This document shows, piece by piece, positions 23,580-31,545 of a stretch of DNA of 64,000 bases (its first letter is position 1; every line of letters starts with the position of its first letter). The translations under genes and the position numbers were made by a program. Under the pieces are notes generated by a model. That model saw only the letters and a program-made list of their open reading frames with translations. It ran no database searches and had not been told where the DNA came from. This DNA comes from CAYWCV01 sp964629885. Its GTDB lineage: Bacteria; Bacteroidota; Rhodothermia; Balneolales; CAYWCV01. The stretch lies in the NCBI GenBank assembly GCA_964629885.1, contig CAZVRJ010000006.1, positions 17,905-81,904 on the forward strand, read 5' to 3'.

Positions 23580-24259
23580 CAGGTAACCCAGTCATCGAAA
23601 TGTACAATGCTACACTGAGCTACGACAAAAAGCTTATCCTCGACGAGGTAAACTTTGTACTCGAAAACGGCCAGTTCTGTTATCTAATTGGGTCGACAGG
23701 CGCAGGCAAGAGCTCATTCTTAAAGATGCTATACCGCGAAGTTATACCCGACGACGGTTTGATCCAGGTTGCCGGTTACGACGTTACAAAAATGTCGGAG
23801 AGCAAGGTCCCCTTTTTGCGGAGAAGCTTGGGCATCGTATTTCAGGACTTCCAGCTCCTTCCCGACAGAAACGTGTACGACAACATCGCCTTCGCCATGG
23901 AGGTAATTGGTGCCAACCGCTCTGAGATCAAGCAACGTGTACTTGAAGTGCTCAATTTGGTGGGTCTTGGTCACAAGAGGCACAGCATGCCAGAGGAACT
24001 TTCGGGTGGTGAGCAGCAGCGTGTTGTAATAGCCAGAGCCCTCGTGAACGAACCTCGCCTCTTATTGGCCGACGAGCCTACCGGTAACCTCGACCCCGAG
24101 GCATCGGCAGGTATCATGGATATCCTAAGACAAATCAACCACCGAGGGATGGCTGTCTTGATGGTCACCCACAATTATGACCTTGTGCGTCAATATCCTT
24201 ACCGCACTATCCGAGTGAACAAGGGTAAAATCGAGGAAGTCTCACCAGGCAGCGTTTAG
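23576..24259 (+). CDS. ftsE: FtsE-like ABC ATPase
   Basis: A 227-residue stand-alone ATPase of the FtsE/LolD class. Walker A is GSTGAGKSS, Q-loop VFQDFQLLPDRNVYDNIAFAM, signature LSGGEQQRVVIARAL, Walker B LLLADEPTGNLD, H-loop VTHNYD. The Q-loop text and overall length match FtsE, the ATPase that with FtsX controls peptidoglycan hydrolases at division. No ftsX gene is adjacent or elsewhere in the window, whereas ftsE-ftsX are usually together. A LolD/MacB-type partner is therefore not excluded. The start overlaps the methyltransferase stop by 4 bases, and queG follows after 2 bases. Confidence 0.8.
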   Translation: MTGNPVIEMYNATLSYDKKLILDEVNFVLENGQFCYLIGSTGAGKSSFLKMLYREVIPDDGLIQVAGYDVTKMSESKVPFLRRSLGIVFQDFQLLPDRNVYDNIAFAMEVIGANRSEIKQRVLEVLNLVGLGHKRHSMPEELSGGEQQRVVIARALVNEPRLLLADEPTGNLDPEASAGIMDILRQINHRGMAVLMVTHNYDLVRQYPYRTIRVNKGKIEEVSPGSV

Positions 24260-24261
24260 CC

Positions 24262-25209
24262 ATGCACGACAAAGCCGATCTCAAACGGCTGGTCAAAATC
24301 AAAGCTCTTGAACTGGGGTTTGAACAGGTAGGATTTGCCAAGGCGCAGGCACTGACCGACGAGGCTAACAACCTTGAAAAATGGCTTAATGGTGGGATGC
24401 ACGGCACAATGGCCTGGATGGAGGGACATTTCGACAAGCGGATAGATCCTACAAAGTTGGTTGAGGGTGCCAAAACGGTGATATCTGCCACACTTCAGTA
24501 TCACCCAGGGCCGACAGAGCGTCCCGAAAATACGCCCCGTATATCGACTTATGCCTTGGGCGACGATTATCACGACGTCCTTCGAGGCAAGCTGAAAGCA
24601 CTTTACGACTACATACACGACCTGGTTGGCGACATCAATGGACGCGTGTTCACCGATTCGGCGCCGGTGATGGATAAAGCCTGGGCTGCACGTTCCGGGA
24701 TGGGATGGCTGGGGAAAAATGGAAATCTGCTGAACCGTAAATTGGGTTCTTGGTTCTTTATCGGCGAGATCATATTAGATGTCGATTTTGAACCAGATTC
24801 TCCTACTACTGACCACTGCGGATCGTGTACCCGATGCATCGATGCCTGCCCAACCAACGCGATCGTCTTGCCCCAAGTGATTGATGCACGAAAATGCATC
24901 TCCTATTTGACTATCGAGTATAGAGACGCCATTCCGGAATCATACCATAAAGGAATCGGAGAATGGATGTACGGTTGCGATATATGTCAGGACGTATGCC
25001 CTTGGAATCGCAAGGCTCCAACTTCGAAGGAACAAGCCTTCAAACCACAAAAAGAGATACTGGAGATGACAGCCGAAGGATGGCGGCAACTCGACGTTGA
25101 AACGTTTAAGCGTCTGTTTAAAGGCAGTGCCGTAAAGAGGACCAAATACGCTGGTTTGGTCCGAAATATTTCCATTGCGGTAAGTAATGTGGACGGAAAG
25201 ACAGACTAG
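24262..25209 (+). CDS. queG: epoxyqueuosine reductase
   Basis: A 315-residue cobalamin- and Fe-S-dependent enzyme that reduces epoxyqueuosine to queuosine in tRNA, the last step of Q synthesis. Active-site TDSAPVMDKAWA (131-142) is followed by SGMGWLGKNGNLL. Two [4Fe-4S] clusters are given by C186, C189, C192, C196 (CGSCTRCIDACP) and by YGCDICQDVCPWN. Length fits the short (non-HEAT-extended) form of the family. It is the last gene of the run that starts at 20332 and shares 4 bases with the convergent sigma factor gene. Confidence 0.95.
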   Translation: MHDKADLKRLVKIKALELGFEQVGFAKAQALTDEANNLEKWLNGGMHGTMAWMEGHFDKRIDPTKLVEGAKTVISATLQYHPGPTERPENTPRISTYALGDDYHDVLRGKLKALYDYIHDLVGDINGRVFTDSAPVMDKAWAARSGMGWLGKNGNLLNRKLGSWFFIGEIILDVDFEPDSPTTDHCGSCTRCIDACPTNAIVLPQVIDARKCISYLTIEYRDAIPESYHKGIGEWMYGCDICQDVCPWNRKAPTSKEQAFKPQKEILEMTAEGWRQLDVETFKRLFKGSAVKRTKYAGLVRNISIAVSNVDGKTD

Positions 25210-25853
25210 AAAGAAGCTCTTTTGTCTTTCAGATACTTGTAGAGCAGTTCTCGAGCGCGGAAAATATGAGCCTTGACGGTTCCAAGCGGCAGATCGAGCT
25301 CTTCCGATATTTCCTGATAGCTCTTTTCCTCCATATGTCGCATCTCGATAACCATTCGGTATTTAGATGGCAGTGTTTCAAGAGCGTCGAGGATGATTTT
25401 GTCGCGTTGCTTATTCAGAATTAGCTCGTCGGCACGGGTCGAGTTGTCGGCAATTTCAATCTGCATCTCCCCGTCTTTCGATTGTACCGGCTCATCGATC
25501 GACAGTGTCTTGAGCTTCTTCTTCCGGAGATGGTCGATAGTGTGGTTCGTTGCAATTCTGTATAACCACGTCGAAAATGCAAAACTAGTGTTGTAGGATC
25601 CCAAATTGGAAAATGCCTTAAGAAAAATCTCCTGAATTAGATCGTCGATGATCTCTTTGTCGCGCACCATGCGCGTGATATGAAAACGCAAAGCACGACT
25701 ATACTTTTCAACAATTAGCTTAAACGCCAGCTCATCTCCGTTTGCTGCGCGCTCAATCAAGGCCGTATCCTCCTTGCTGCTCAAGGATGTCTGAACAGAG
25801 GAATCAGAATCGGGTGCAGGTTGCGATAACGGATTTTGCGGGCCAGTAGACAT
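25206..25853 (-). CDS. ECF-type sigma-70 family RNA polymerase sigma factor
   Basis: About 215 residues. Region 2 spans about 45-115 (ALRFHITRMVRDKEIIDDLIQEIFLKAF, FSTWLYRIATNHTIDHLRKKK) and region 4 about 150-205 (LPSKYRMVIEMRHMEEKSYQEISEELDLPLGTVKAHIFRARE). Regions 1 and 3 are absent, as in ECF sigmas of the SigW/RpoE class. The first 40 residues are a Ser/Pro/Gln-rich low-complexity leader. The ATG at 25853 is used; a TTG eight codons upstream (25877) is an alternative. No anti-sigma gene is adjacent, so its signal is unknown. A housekeeping-like ECF role in envelope stress is only a guess. Confidence 0.88.
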   Translation of the reverse strand: MSTGPQNPLSQPAPDSDSSVQTSLSSKEDTALIERAANGDELAFKLIVEKYSRALRFHITRMVRDKEIIDDLIQEIFLKAFSNLGSYNTSFAFSTWLYRIATNHTIDHLRKKKLKTLSIDEPVQSKDGEMQIEIADNSTRADELILNKQRDKIILDALETLPSKYRMVIEMRHMEEKSYQEISEELDLPLGTVKAHIFRARELLYKYLKDKRASF

Positions 25854-26000
25854 GCCGTAAAGATACTCGTTCAACAAGATATTTGCTAAAAAGGATGGAT
25901 GGTGAAAAAAAAACCCTAAGTCCGTGAACCTCTTTGACTTGTTCTTCCGTATAAGTGGAATCAGATCGGTAAGAAAGCGTATACGTTTTGTGGTGGCTTA

Positions 26001-26028
26001 TTGTTATACGAAATTGTATGTAATTTTG
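26001..26028 (+). promoter_or_regulatory. possible Bacteroidota-type promoter for the beta-barrel gene
   Basis: TTG at 26001-26003 is followed after 17 bases by TAATTTTG at 26021-26028, matching the TAnnTTTG -7 element with a -33 TTG used by Bacteroidota primary sigma factors. It lies about 100 bases upstream of the start at 26127. Such short motifs occur by chance in AT-rich DNA. Confidence 0.3.
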
Positions 26029-26126
26029 TAGCAATGCCGATCAAAACGGAACCAAACCCACGCTTTATGGTATCATATGTACAACACAGCAGCGAAACTT
26101 TACAAACCATTTAAACAGATACGACA

Positions 26127-26642
26127 ATGAAAAAAGGATTACTAACAATCGCCAGCGTTTTAACGCTTGTGATCGGATTCTCGACAAGTGCAAGTGCCCA
26201 GATGAAAGTGGGTGCCGGATTAGCGTTTGGGACAGAAGCTGAGTCCATCGGCTTGACAGCAAATTTATACACCGCACTCCCATCGGTCGATAATTTGAGT
26301 GTTGGTGGAGATGTCATCTACTTCTTGCCAAAAGATGTCGGCTTTGATATTGATCGAACTTGGTTTGAGGTCAATCTTAACGGCCAGTATAAATTTTATG
26401 CCGAGCAAATGATCAATGCTTATGCTTTGGGTGGATTGAACGTTGCCCGGGTTGGATTCAAGTATGAAGGTCCCGGTTCAGGCGTGAACAGCCACGACAC
26501 AAAACTTGGATTAAATTTAGGAGTCGGCGGTGAGTATGCCTTCAACGATAGCATGTTCGCATTTGCTGAGTTCAAATTTGTGATATCCAAATTCGATCAA
26601 GCTGTTTTCAGCGCGGGTGTTCGCTTCCCAATTGGCGGATAA
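26127..26642 (+). CDS. small outer-membrane beta-barrel protein
   Basis: A 171-residue protein with a typical signal peptide (MKKGLLTIASVLTLVIGF...SASAQ). The mature part alternates polar and hydrophobic residues with Gly and aromatics at strand ends (KVGAGLAFGTEAESIGLTANLY, NAYALGGLNVARVGFKY, KLGLNLGVGGEYAFND, FAEFKFVIS, FSAGVRFPIGG), as in eight-stranded OmpX/OmpA-type barrels ('outer membrane beta-barrel' porin-like). Function is unknown. It stands alone: an ECF sigma gene diverges from it upstream and a terminator follows directly. A possible promoter lies about 100 bases upstream. Confidence 0.75.
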   Translation: MKKGLLTIASVLTLVIGFSTSASAQMKVGAGLAFGTEAESIGLTANLYTALPSVDNLSVGGDVIYFLPKDVGFDIDRTWFEVNLNGQYKFYAEQMINAYALGGLNVARVGFKYEGPGSGVNSHDTKLGLNLGVGGEYAFNDSMFAFAEFKFVISKFDQAVFSAGVRFPIGG

Positions 26643-26670
26643 ATTTAAGCGACTCTTTCTAACAAGCTTT

Positions 26671-26708
26671 AAAGGGTTTCCAGTTATGCTGGGAGCCCTT
26701 TTATTTTT
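26671..26708. terminator. bidirectional Rho-independent terminator
   Basis: AAAGGGTTTCC (26671-26681) pairs with GGGAGCCCTTT (26691-26701) across a 9-base loop with one bulge, followed by TTATTTTTT. It lies between the convergent beta-barrel and prmA genes and overlaps the prmA stop region. Confidence 0.7.
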
Positions 26709-27552
26709 TAGTAAACACCATTGCAATCCAGTCGTTTTCGCGCACAGTTTCGACATGCTCAAGGCTACCAAAGTGATCGTCGGCCAAGATGTGCGACTCT
26801 TCTTGGTGCAATAGGCCTGAAAGAACAACTGTTCCAAGGCTTTTTGCAGACTGAACGATTGCGGAAGACATGTCGATCAGAATGCCCCTGTTAACATTTG
26901 CAATGACGAGATCGTAGCTCTCCCCTTTCGGAACTGTCTCGAAACTGCCAATGGCTACTTCAAATGAGCTTTCCGTTCCGTTTTGCGCCGAGTTTTCGGT
27001 GGCATTGTTGAAGCTCCACTCGTCAATGTCGAATCCGAAGGCATGCGACGCACCAACCTTAAGAGCTGCAATTGCAAGAATTCCGGTTCCGGTTCCAAGA
27101 TCCAACACGCTGACTCCAGGCTTCACCAAATTTGGTAAAAGCCGCATAATTAGGCGGGTGGTTTCGTGGTTGCCGGTGCCGAAGGCCATTTTTGGATCAA
27201 TCACAATGCGGATGCTACCCTCTGGCTGTGGGTCGTCGACCCATGTCGGGCATATAAAAAAAGGATCAATGAACTGCGATTTGATCGACTTCTCCCACTC
27301 CTCGTTCCAATTACGCGGCATAATGCGCTCTTCACCGACGATTTCGCAGACATAGTCGCTGTTGCTGACGGCATCCGACATTTCGTTGCGGGAGTTTTCG
27401 GCTACAAGTCGTTCTGGGATGTAGGCTTGAAATCCTTGGTCATTTTGGTCGAATCCCTCGAACCCGAAATCCATCAGATTAGCTATTGCGAAATCCTGGA
27501 AGGGTGCCGGACAGCTGAAATCCAGCCGCAAATATGGTTCGCTTGTGTTCAT
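26701..27552 (-). CDS. prmA: ribosomal protein L11 methyltransferase
   Basis: A 283-residue SAM-dependent methyltransferase that trimethylates ribosomal protein L11. The N-terminal substrate-binding part carries NWNEEWEKSIKS, a PrmA hallmark. The catalytic part has DPKMAFGTGNHETTRLIM (about 137-154), motif I VLDLGTGTGILAIAA, FGFDIDEWSFNNATENSAQNG, and a VIANVNRGIL motif IV. Size agrees with the family. The ATG at 27552 overlaps the M28 peptidase stop by 4 bases, and the gene ends the operon tatA-gatA-SDR-M28-prmA at a terminator. Confidence 0.92.
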   Translation of the reverse strand: MNTSEPYLRLDFSCPAPFQDFAIANLMDFGFEGFDQNDQGFQAYIPERLVAENSRNEMSDAVSNSDYVCEIVGEERIMPRNWNEEWEKSIKSQFIDPFFICPTWVDDPQPEGSIRIVIDPKMAFGTGNHETTRLIMRLLPNLVKPGVSVLDLGTGTGILAIAALKVGASHAFGFDIDEWSFNNATENSAQNGTESSFEVAIGSFETVPKGESYDLVIANVNRGILIDMSSAIVQSAKSLGTVVLSGLLHQEESHILADDHFGSLEHVETVRENDWIAMVFTKK

Positions 27553-28535
27553 AGCCTGTTATAAATGAGTTCCACCATTACTTTTCCAACGGCATCAAGA
27601 ACGTTTTTGTCAATAATGTCGAGATTATCCCTTGATGTGTGCCAATAGTCTGGGAATCCAGACATATTGCCAAATGGGCGTCTATGATGAATGATGTCGA
27701 TCGTTTTAAACGATGTGTACTGATTCAAGATGACATGGTCGTCTTGGATAGGTAAGCCAACTTCGTCTGGAAACAGATCCGAGTATCCCATTTCACCAGC
27801 AAGGCTCCACAACTCGTTTACAAGGCTAGGTGCAGCATTAAGCGAATACACTTCCTTGGGAAACCTAGCACCCTTCCCACCGACCATATCGAGCAGGATT
27901 CCAAAGCGGGGTTGATATCCTGGAACTGGTGGATTCTGTGCCCAATACCTAGAGCCTAGGAAATAATTGGCCAAGTCGCCCTCTTTGCCATAATCTTCAC
28001 CGTCAAACAAAATGATGTCGACCCCAAATGGTGGCGGATTGTCCTTAAATAAGCGTGCCAACTCGAGTAGCACCGCCACCCCACTGCCGCCGTCATCGGC
28101 GCCGAGAACAGGAAGCACAGCCAAGTTCGGATCAGAATCGGCGTCGGAGCGCGGTCTGGTATCCCAATGTGCACAAAGCATGATCCTATCGGAACTGGAG
28201 GGGTTGAATGCTGCGATGATATTGACCAGCTCCAACGTGTCTCCATCGTAGCCGGCTTGCCTGAATCGTTGGGCATATACACCGTTATCGCCTGCATACT
28301 TCTTTAGAACGTCGATCTTCCACTGAGCAGCAGCCCGGTGAGATTCTGTGTTTGGCACACGTGGACCAAATTCCAATTGCTTTGCCACAAAGTTGTAGGC
28401 TGAATCAGCTGAAAATGCCGGCACTTCCTTGCCTTGATCTTTCTTGAGGTAGACGAGCTCCGGCTCACTTGAGCAGGCTGCCAAAAGGACGGCTGCGACG
28501 AAAATGCCACATAGTGTGCGTAACTGTACCATCAT
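27549..28535 (-). CDS. M28-family metallopeptidase lipoprotein, glutaminyl-cyclase-like
   Basis: A 328-residue zinc hydrolase anchored by a lipobox (FVAAVLLAACSS). Zinc ligands of family M28 are visible: His in CAHWDTRPRSD, Asp in GADDGGSGVAVLLELA, Glu in LFDGEDYGKEGD, and a C-terminal His in DYWHTSRDN. The N-terminal FVAKQLEFGPRVPNTESHRAAAQW and the FDGEDYG form match the glutaminyl-peptide cyclotransferase-like subgroup, which forms N-terminal pyroglutamate; aminopeptidase activity is an alternative. It is expected in the periplasm, membrane-attached. It overlaps both neighbours (SDR upstream, prmA downstream) by 4 bases. Confidence 0.88.
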   Translation of the reverse strand: MMVQLRTLCGIFVAAVLLAACSSEPELVYLKKDQGKEVPAFSADSAYNFVAKQLEFGPRVPNTESHRAAAQWKIDVLKKYAGDNGVYAQRFRQAGYDGDTLELVNIIAAFNPSSSDRIMLCAHWDTRPRSDADSDPNLAVLPVLGADDGGSGVAVLLELARLFKDNPPPFGVDIILFDGEDYGKEGDLANYFLGSRYWAQNPPVPGYQPRFGILLDMVGGKGARFPKEVYSLNAAPSLVNELWSLAGEMGYSDLFPDEVGLPIQDDHVILNQYTSFKTIDIIHHRRPFGNMSGFPDYWHTSRDNLDIIDKNVLDAVGKVMVELIYNRL

Positions 28536-29305
28536 GGCTGTCGATGCACCAGGTAGGCCGATGATTGCGCGGTTGGGTAAACCAACACATCTATGATGTC
28601 GACGTGCTTGGGTCTGGTCACGATGAACAGTGCGATGTCGGCAATGTCATCGCCGACGAGTGGTTGCATACCTTTGTAGACGTTGTCAGCCTTGTCGGTA
28701 TCCCCGTGAAATCTGATCGTACTAAATTCGGTATTTACGAGGCCAGGGCTGATCATGCTCACTCTTATGGCTGTGCCAGTTAAATCCATTTTCATTGCCG
28801 CATTGATCGCTGATACGGCATGTTTGGTTGCACAATAGCCCACTCCTCCACGATATGCCTCATGGCCAGCAATGCTCCCGATATTCAGGACGTGGCCAGA
28901 ATTACGCTCCACCATGCGCGGGAGGATGAGCCTACTCATGTAGAGCAAACCTTTCACATTTGTATCGATCATTTCATCCCAGTCGTCGGCAAGCGCTTGG
29001 TCAACCGATTCAATTCCTCTGGCGAGGCCGGCGTTGTTTACCAGGATATCAATGTCGATGTTGCCAAGCTGACTTACGAATGCCTCGCACGAAGCTCTTA
29101 AACGAACGTCAAAATCGAAAATTCGAACCGAAACACCGTAGTTAGCCTCTAAGTCATCCTTGATAGTCAACAGTCGATCGCGTCTGCGTCCAGTCAGAAT
29201 CAAGTTGGAACCCGATGCTGCGAATTGTTTTGCGATGGCCAACCCGATTCCAGATGTGGCGCCTGTAATTAGGGAGGTAATACCATCGAGCCTGAAGCGG
29301 TTCAT
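28532..29305 (-). CDS. short-chain dehydrogenase/reductase
   Basis: A 257-residue classical SDR. The cofactor motif TGATSGIG (15-22) is followed by TGRRRDRL, which with its Arg residues favours NADPH. NNAGLA (about 91-96), the catalytic Ser in NIGSIAG, and YCATK (Tyr/Lys pair) are all present, then SPGLVNTEF. The pattern is close to the YdfG/serine-3-dehydrogenase group acting on 3-hydroxy acids, but the substrate is not certain. It lies between gatA and the M28 peptidase gene with 4-base overlaps on both sides. Confidence 0.88.
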   Translation of the reverse strand: MNRFRLDGITSLITGATSGIGLAIAKQFAASGSNLILTGRRRDRLLTIKDDLEANYGVSVRIFDFDVRLRASCEAFVSQLGNIDIDILVNNAGLARGIESVDQALADDWDEMIDTNVKGLLYMSRLILPRMVERNSGHVLNIGSIAGHEAYRGGVGYCATKHAVSAINAAMKMDLTGTAIRVSMISPGLVNTEFSTIRFHGDTDKADNVYKGMQPLVGDDIADIALFIVTRPKHVDIIDVLVYPTAQSSAYLVHRQP

Positions 29306-30834
29306 TTCATCAATCTCTCAATGCGGGCTGCAGCTCTGAATAAGTCAACTTCTCTCATGCTGTTGGCCATGAGTTGCACTCCAATAGGCATACCATCGGA
29401 GTGATTGCCGACTGGTAGACTGATACCACAGATTCCTGCGAGGTTAGCTGAAATCGTGTAGATGTCGTTGAGATACATCTGCAGTGGATCGTCGATATTT
29501 GAACCCAATTTAAATGCCGTTGTCGGCGCAGTTGGCGAAATGATGACATCGCACGATTCGAAAGCTTTTTGGAAGTCGTCCCGAATGAGACGGCGGATCT
29601 TCTGTGCCTTGCCATAATATGCGTCGTAGTAGCCGGCGCTGAGTACGTAGGTGCCAAGCATAATGCGTCGCTGCACCTCCATACCAAAACCCTCGGTGCG
29701 ACTACGCTTGTACATTCGAAGTAATGGCGTGTCGAGTTGTCGAATTTTTTTCTCAATCGCCTCGCGCTCACTAGTCCCAGCCAACTTGAGAGCCTGCTTG
29801 AGGTCATTCTCTTCAGCACGAAGCTGCTCCGACACTGCCTTCATGTCGGTTCTGTAACCGTAACGAGCGCCATCGAAACGAGCAAGATTTGACGATGCCT
29901 CAGCGGTCGCAAGTATATAATAGGTTGCAATAGCATATTCAGTATGCGGTAGACGAAGTGGGACGAGTACAGCTCCTTCTTTTTCGAGGCGTTTCATCAC
30001 ATCCTCAATTGCCGTTCTGATTTCGGGATCCAAACCTTCACCGAAATATTCTTCTGGCACGCCAATGCGAAGTGCTCCGTCGGGATTTTGAACTGCGTCC
30101 GTATAACTATCGACTGGCGCTAGCGATGTAGTCCCATCATTTATATCGCGACCTGCAAGCACTTCAAGTATGAGAGCTGTGTCGGCTACAGAATTTGCTA
30201 TAGGACCAATGCTGTCGAATGACGATGCGTAGGCGATTAGTCCATAGCGCGATACACGCCCATAGCTGGGTTTTAGACCTACCACACCACAATATGCGGC
30301 TGGTTGGCGAATCGAGCCTCCGGTATCGGATCCAAGTGCAGCATTCACAAACCCAGCAGCTACAGCGGCAGCACTACCACCCGACGAACCACCCGGCACC
30401 CGACTGGTGTCGATTGGATTTTTTACTGGGCCGTACATGGAATTTTCGTTGGATGATCCCATGGCGAATTCATCCATGTTGCAACGGCCCACTATGATAG
30501 CATCTTCTGCAAGCAGACGGTCGATGACCGTCGCATTGTAGACGCTTTTGTAATTGCCGAGAATCTTTGAAGCAGCCGTAGAGTAAGAGCCTTCCATAAC
30601 GATGGCCTCCTTGATGCCAAAGATGGCACCAGCCAGTTTGCCGGCATCTCCCTTTTTCATTTTATCCTGAATACTCACAGCACGCTCCATTGCCTTTTCA
30701 GGCAACAAGCTTGTCATGGCATTTATGGCAGGATTGTTCGATTCAATGGTTATGAGGCTTCTCTTTACCAAATCAGGTAAAGAGACCTTGCCGCTCAGAA
30801 GTTCGGAGCGTAAAGTTGAAATATCGGCTGACAA
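29302..30834 (-). CDS. gatA: Asp/Glu-tRNA amidotransferase subunit A
   Basis: A 510-residue amidase-signature enzyme that releases ammonia from glutamine for conversion of Glu-tRNA(Gln) or Asp-tRNA(Asn) by GatCAB. The Ser-cisSer-Lys triad is visible: Lys in FGIKEAIV, cis-Ser in GGSSGGSAAAVAAG, and nucleophile Ser in GSDTGGSIRQPAAYCG. KPSYGRVSRYGLIAYASSFDSIGP is diagnostic for GatA. It is about 25 residues longer than common homologues. The start is TTG at 30834, the first start codon before ADISTLRSELL. tatA lies 16 bases upstream; gatB and gatC are not in the window. Confidence 0.93.
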   Translation of the reverse strand: MSADISTLRSELLSGKVSLPDLVKRSLITIESNNPAINAMTSLLPEKAMERAVSIQDKMKKGDAGKLAGAIFGIKEAIVMEGSYSTAASKILGNYKSVYNATVIDRLLAEDAIIVGRCNMDEFAMGSSNENSMYGPVKNPIDTSRVPGGSSGGSAAAVAAGFVNAALGSDTGGSIRQPAAYCGVVGLKPSYGRVSRYGLIAYASSFDSIGPIANSVADTALILEVLAGRDINDGTTSLAPVDSYTDAVQNPDGALRIGVPEEYFGEGLDPEIRTAIEDVMKRLEKEGAVLVPLRLPHTEYAIATYYILATAEASSNLARFDGARYGYRTDMKAVSEQLRAEENDLKQALKLAGTSEREAIEKKIRQLDTPLLRMYKRSRTEGFGMEVQRRIMLGTYVLSAGYYDAYYGKAQKIRRLIRDDFQKAFESCDVIISPTAPTTAFKLGSNIDDPLQMYLNDIYTISANLAGICGISLPVGNHSDGMPIGVQLMANSMREVDLFRAAARIERLMK

Positions 30835-30850
30835 GAATTAATTGCGTTAG

Positions 30851-31048
30851 TTAGGAAGATGTACTGTCTTTAGTGCCGTCTTTCGTGTCGCCCTTTTCGA
30901 TCTCTTTTTTGATCTCGGTTGTGGCTTTACGAAACTCACTGATTCCTTGACCCAATCCACGTGCCAATTCGGGGATTTTTTTCGCACCGAAGAACAGCAG
31001 AACTGCCAGCGCGATGATGATCCACTCCAATCCACCGGGCATACTCAT
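30851..31048 (-). CDS. tatA: Sec-independent protein translocase TatA/TatE family protein
   Basis: A 65-residue protein with one N-terminal membrane helix (LEWIIIALAVLLFFGAKKIPELARGLGQGI), the FGxxKxPELA hinge, an amphipathic helix, then a Lys/Asp/Glu/Ser-rich tail. TatA oligomers form the pore for folded twin-arginine proteins. The polar residue near the start of the helix (Glu in GGLEW) fits TatA/E. tatC is not in the window. The ATG at 31048 or 31042 could be used (MSMPGG). It begins the minus-strand operon with gatA. Confidence 0.92.
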   Translation of the reverse strand: MSMPGGLEWIIIALAVLLFFGAKKIPELARGLGQGISEFRKATTEIKKEIEKGDTKDGTKDSTSS

Positions 31049-31220
31049 AACCGATTCCTTTTCAGCGAATTATTGATTAAGCAATACATTTATGGTATTG
31101 TCGTTACAGGCACAAAATACGAAATCTTTAACGAACTAGGTTACCGTTTTTTTTGTTATCATTGCCCGAAAACGACGGTTGTACTTATCACACGCACAAA
31201 GAACAAAAACCAGCACGCAT

Positions 31221-31466
31221 ATGTATTGGACTATCGAATTGGCCGCCACACTAGAAGAAGCCCCCTGGCCGGCAACACGCGGCGAATTAATTGAATTTGC
31301 TGAGCGAAACGGATGCCCGCAGCAAGTGCTCGACAACTTGTATGAACTCGACGAAGAAGACGACACGCCATACGAAAGCATCGAAGAAATTTGGCCCGAC
31401 TACATCATGAAGGAAGATTTCTTTCATGGTGAGGAGGACGAAGGGTTCGATTATGATGACGTTTAG
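31221..31466 (+). CDS. DUF2795 domain-containing small acidic protein
   Basis: An 81-residue acidic protein that is DUF2795 throughout: YWTIELAATLEEAPWPATRGELIEFAERNG, then CPQQVLDNLYELDEEDDTPYESIEEIWPDY. The ATG at 31221 is taken because family members start MYWT; an upstream start at 31179 would add 14 unrelated residues. DUF2795 is a helical domain common in FCB-group genomes, with no defined function. A terminator lies 28 bases after its stop, so it forms a single-gene unit divergent from tatA. Confidence 0.85.
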   Translation: MYWTIELAATLEEAPWPATRGELIEFAERNGCPQQVLDNLYELDEEDDTPYESIEEIWPDYIMKEDFFHGEEDEGFDYDDV

Positions 31467-31493
31467 TCGCACTCCGTTTTAAAAACTGCAATC

Positions 31494-31528
31494 AAAGACA
31501 GCTCCTTACTGCAGGGGCTGTCTTTTTT
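31494..31528 (+). terminator. Rho-independent terminator after the DUF2795 gene
   Basis: AAAGACAGCTCC (31494-31505) pairs with GGGGCTGTCTTT (31514-31525, one G-U pair) around an 8-base loop and runs into TTTTTT. It separates the DUF2795 gene from the BamA-like gene 18 bases further on. Confidence 0.85.
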
Positions 31529-31545
31529 GTTTCCTTCGTAACCAA

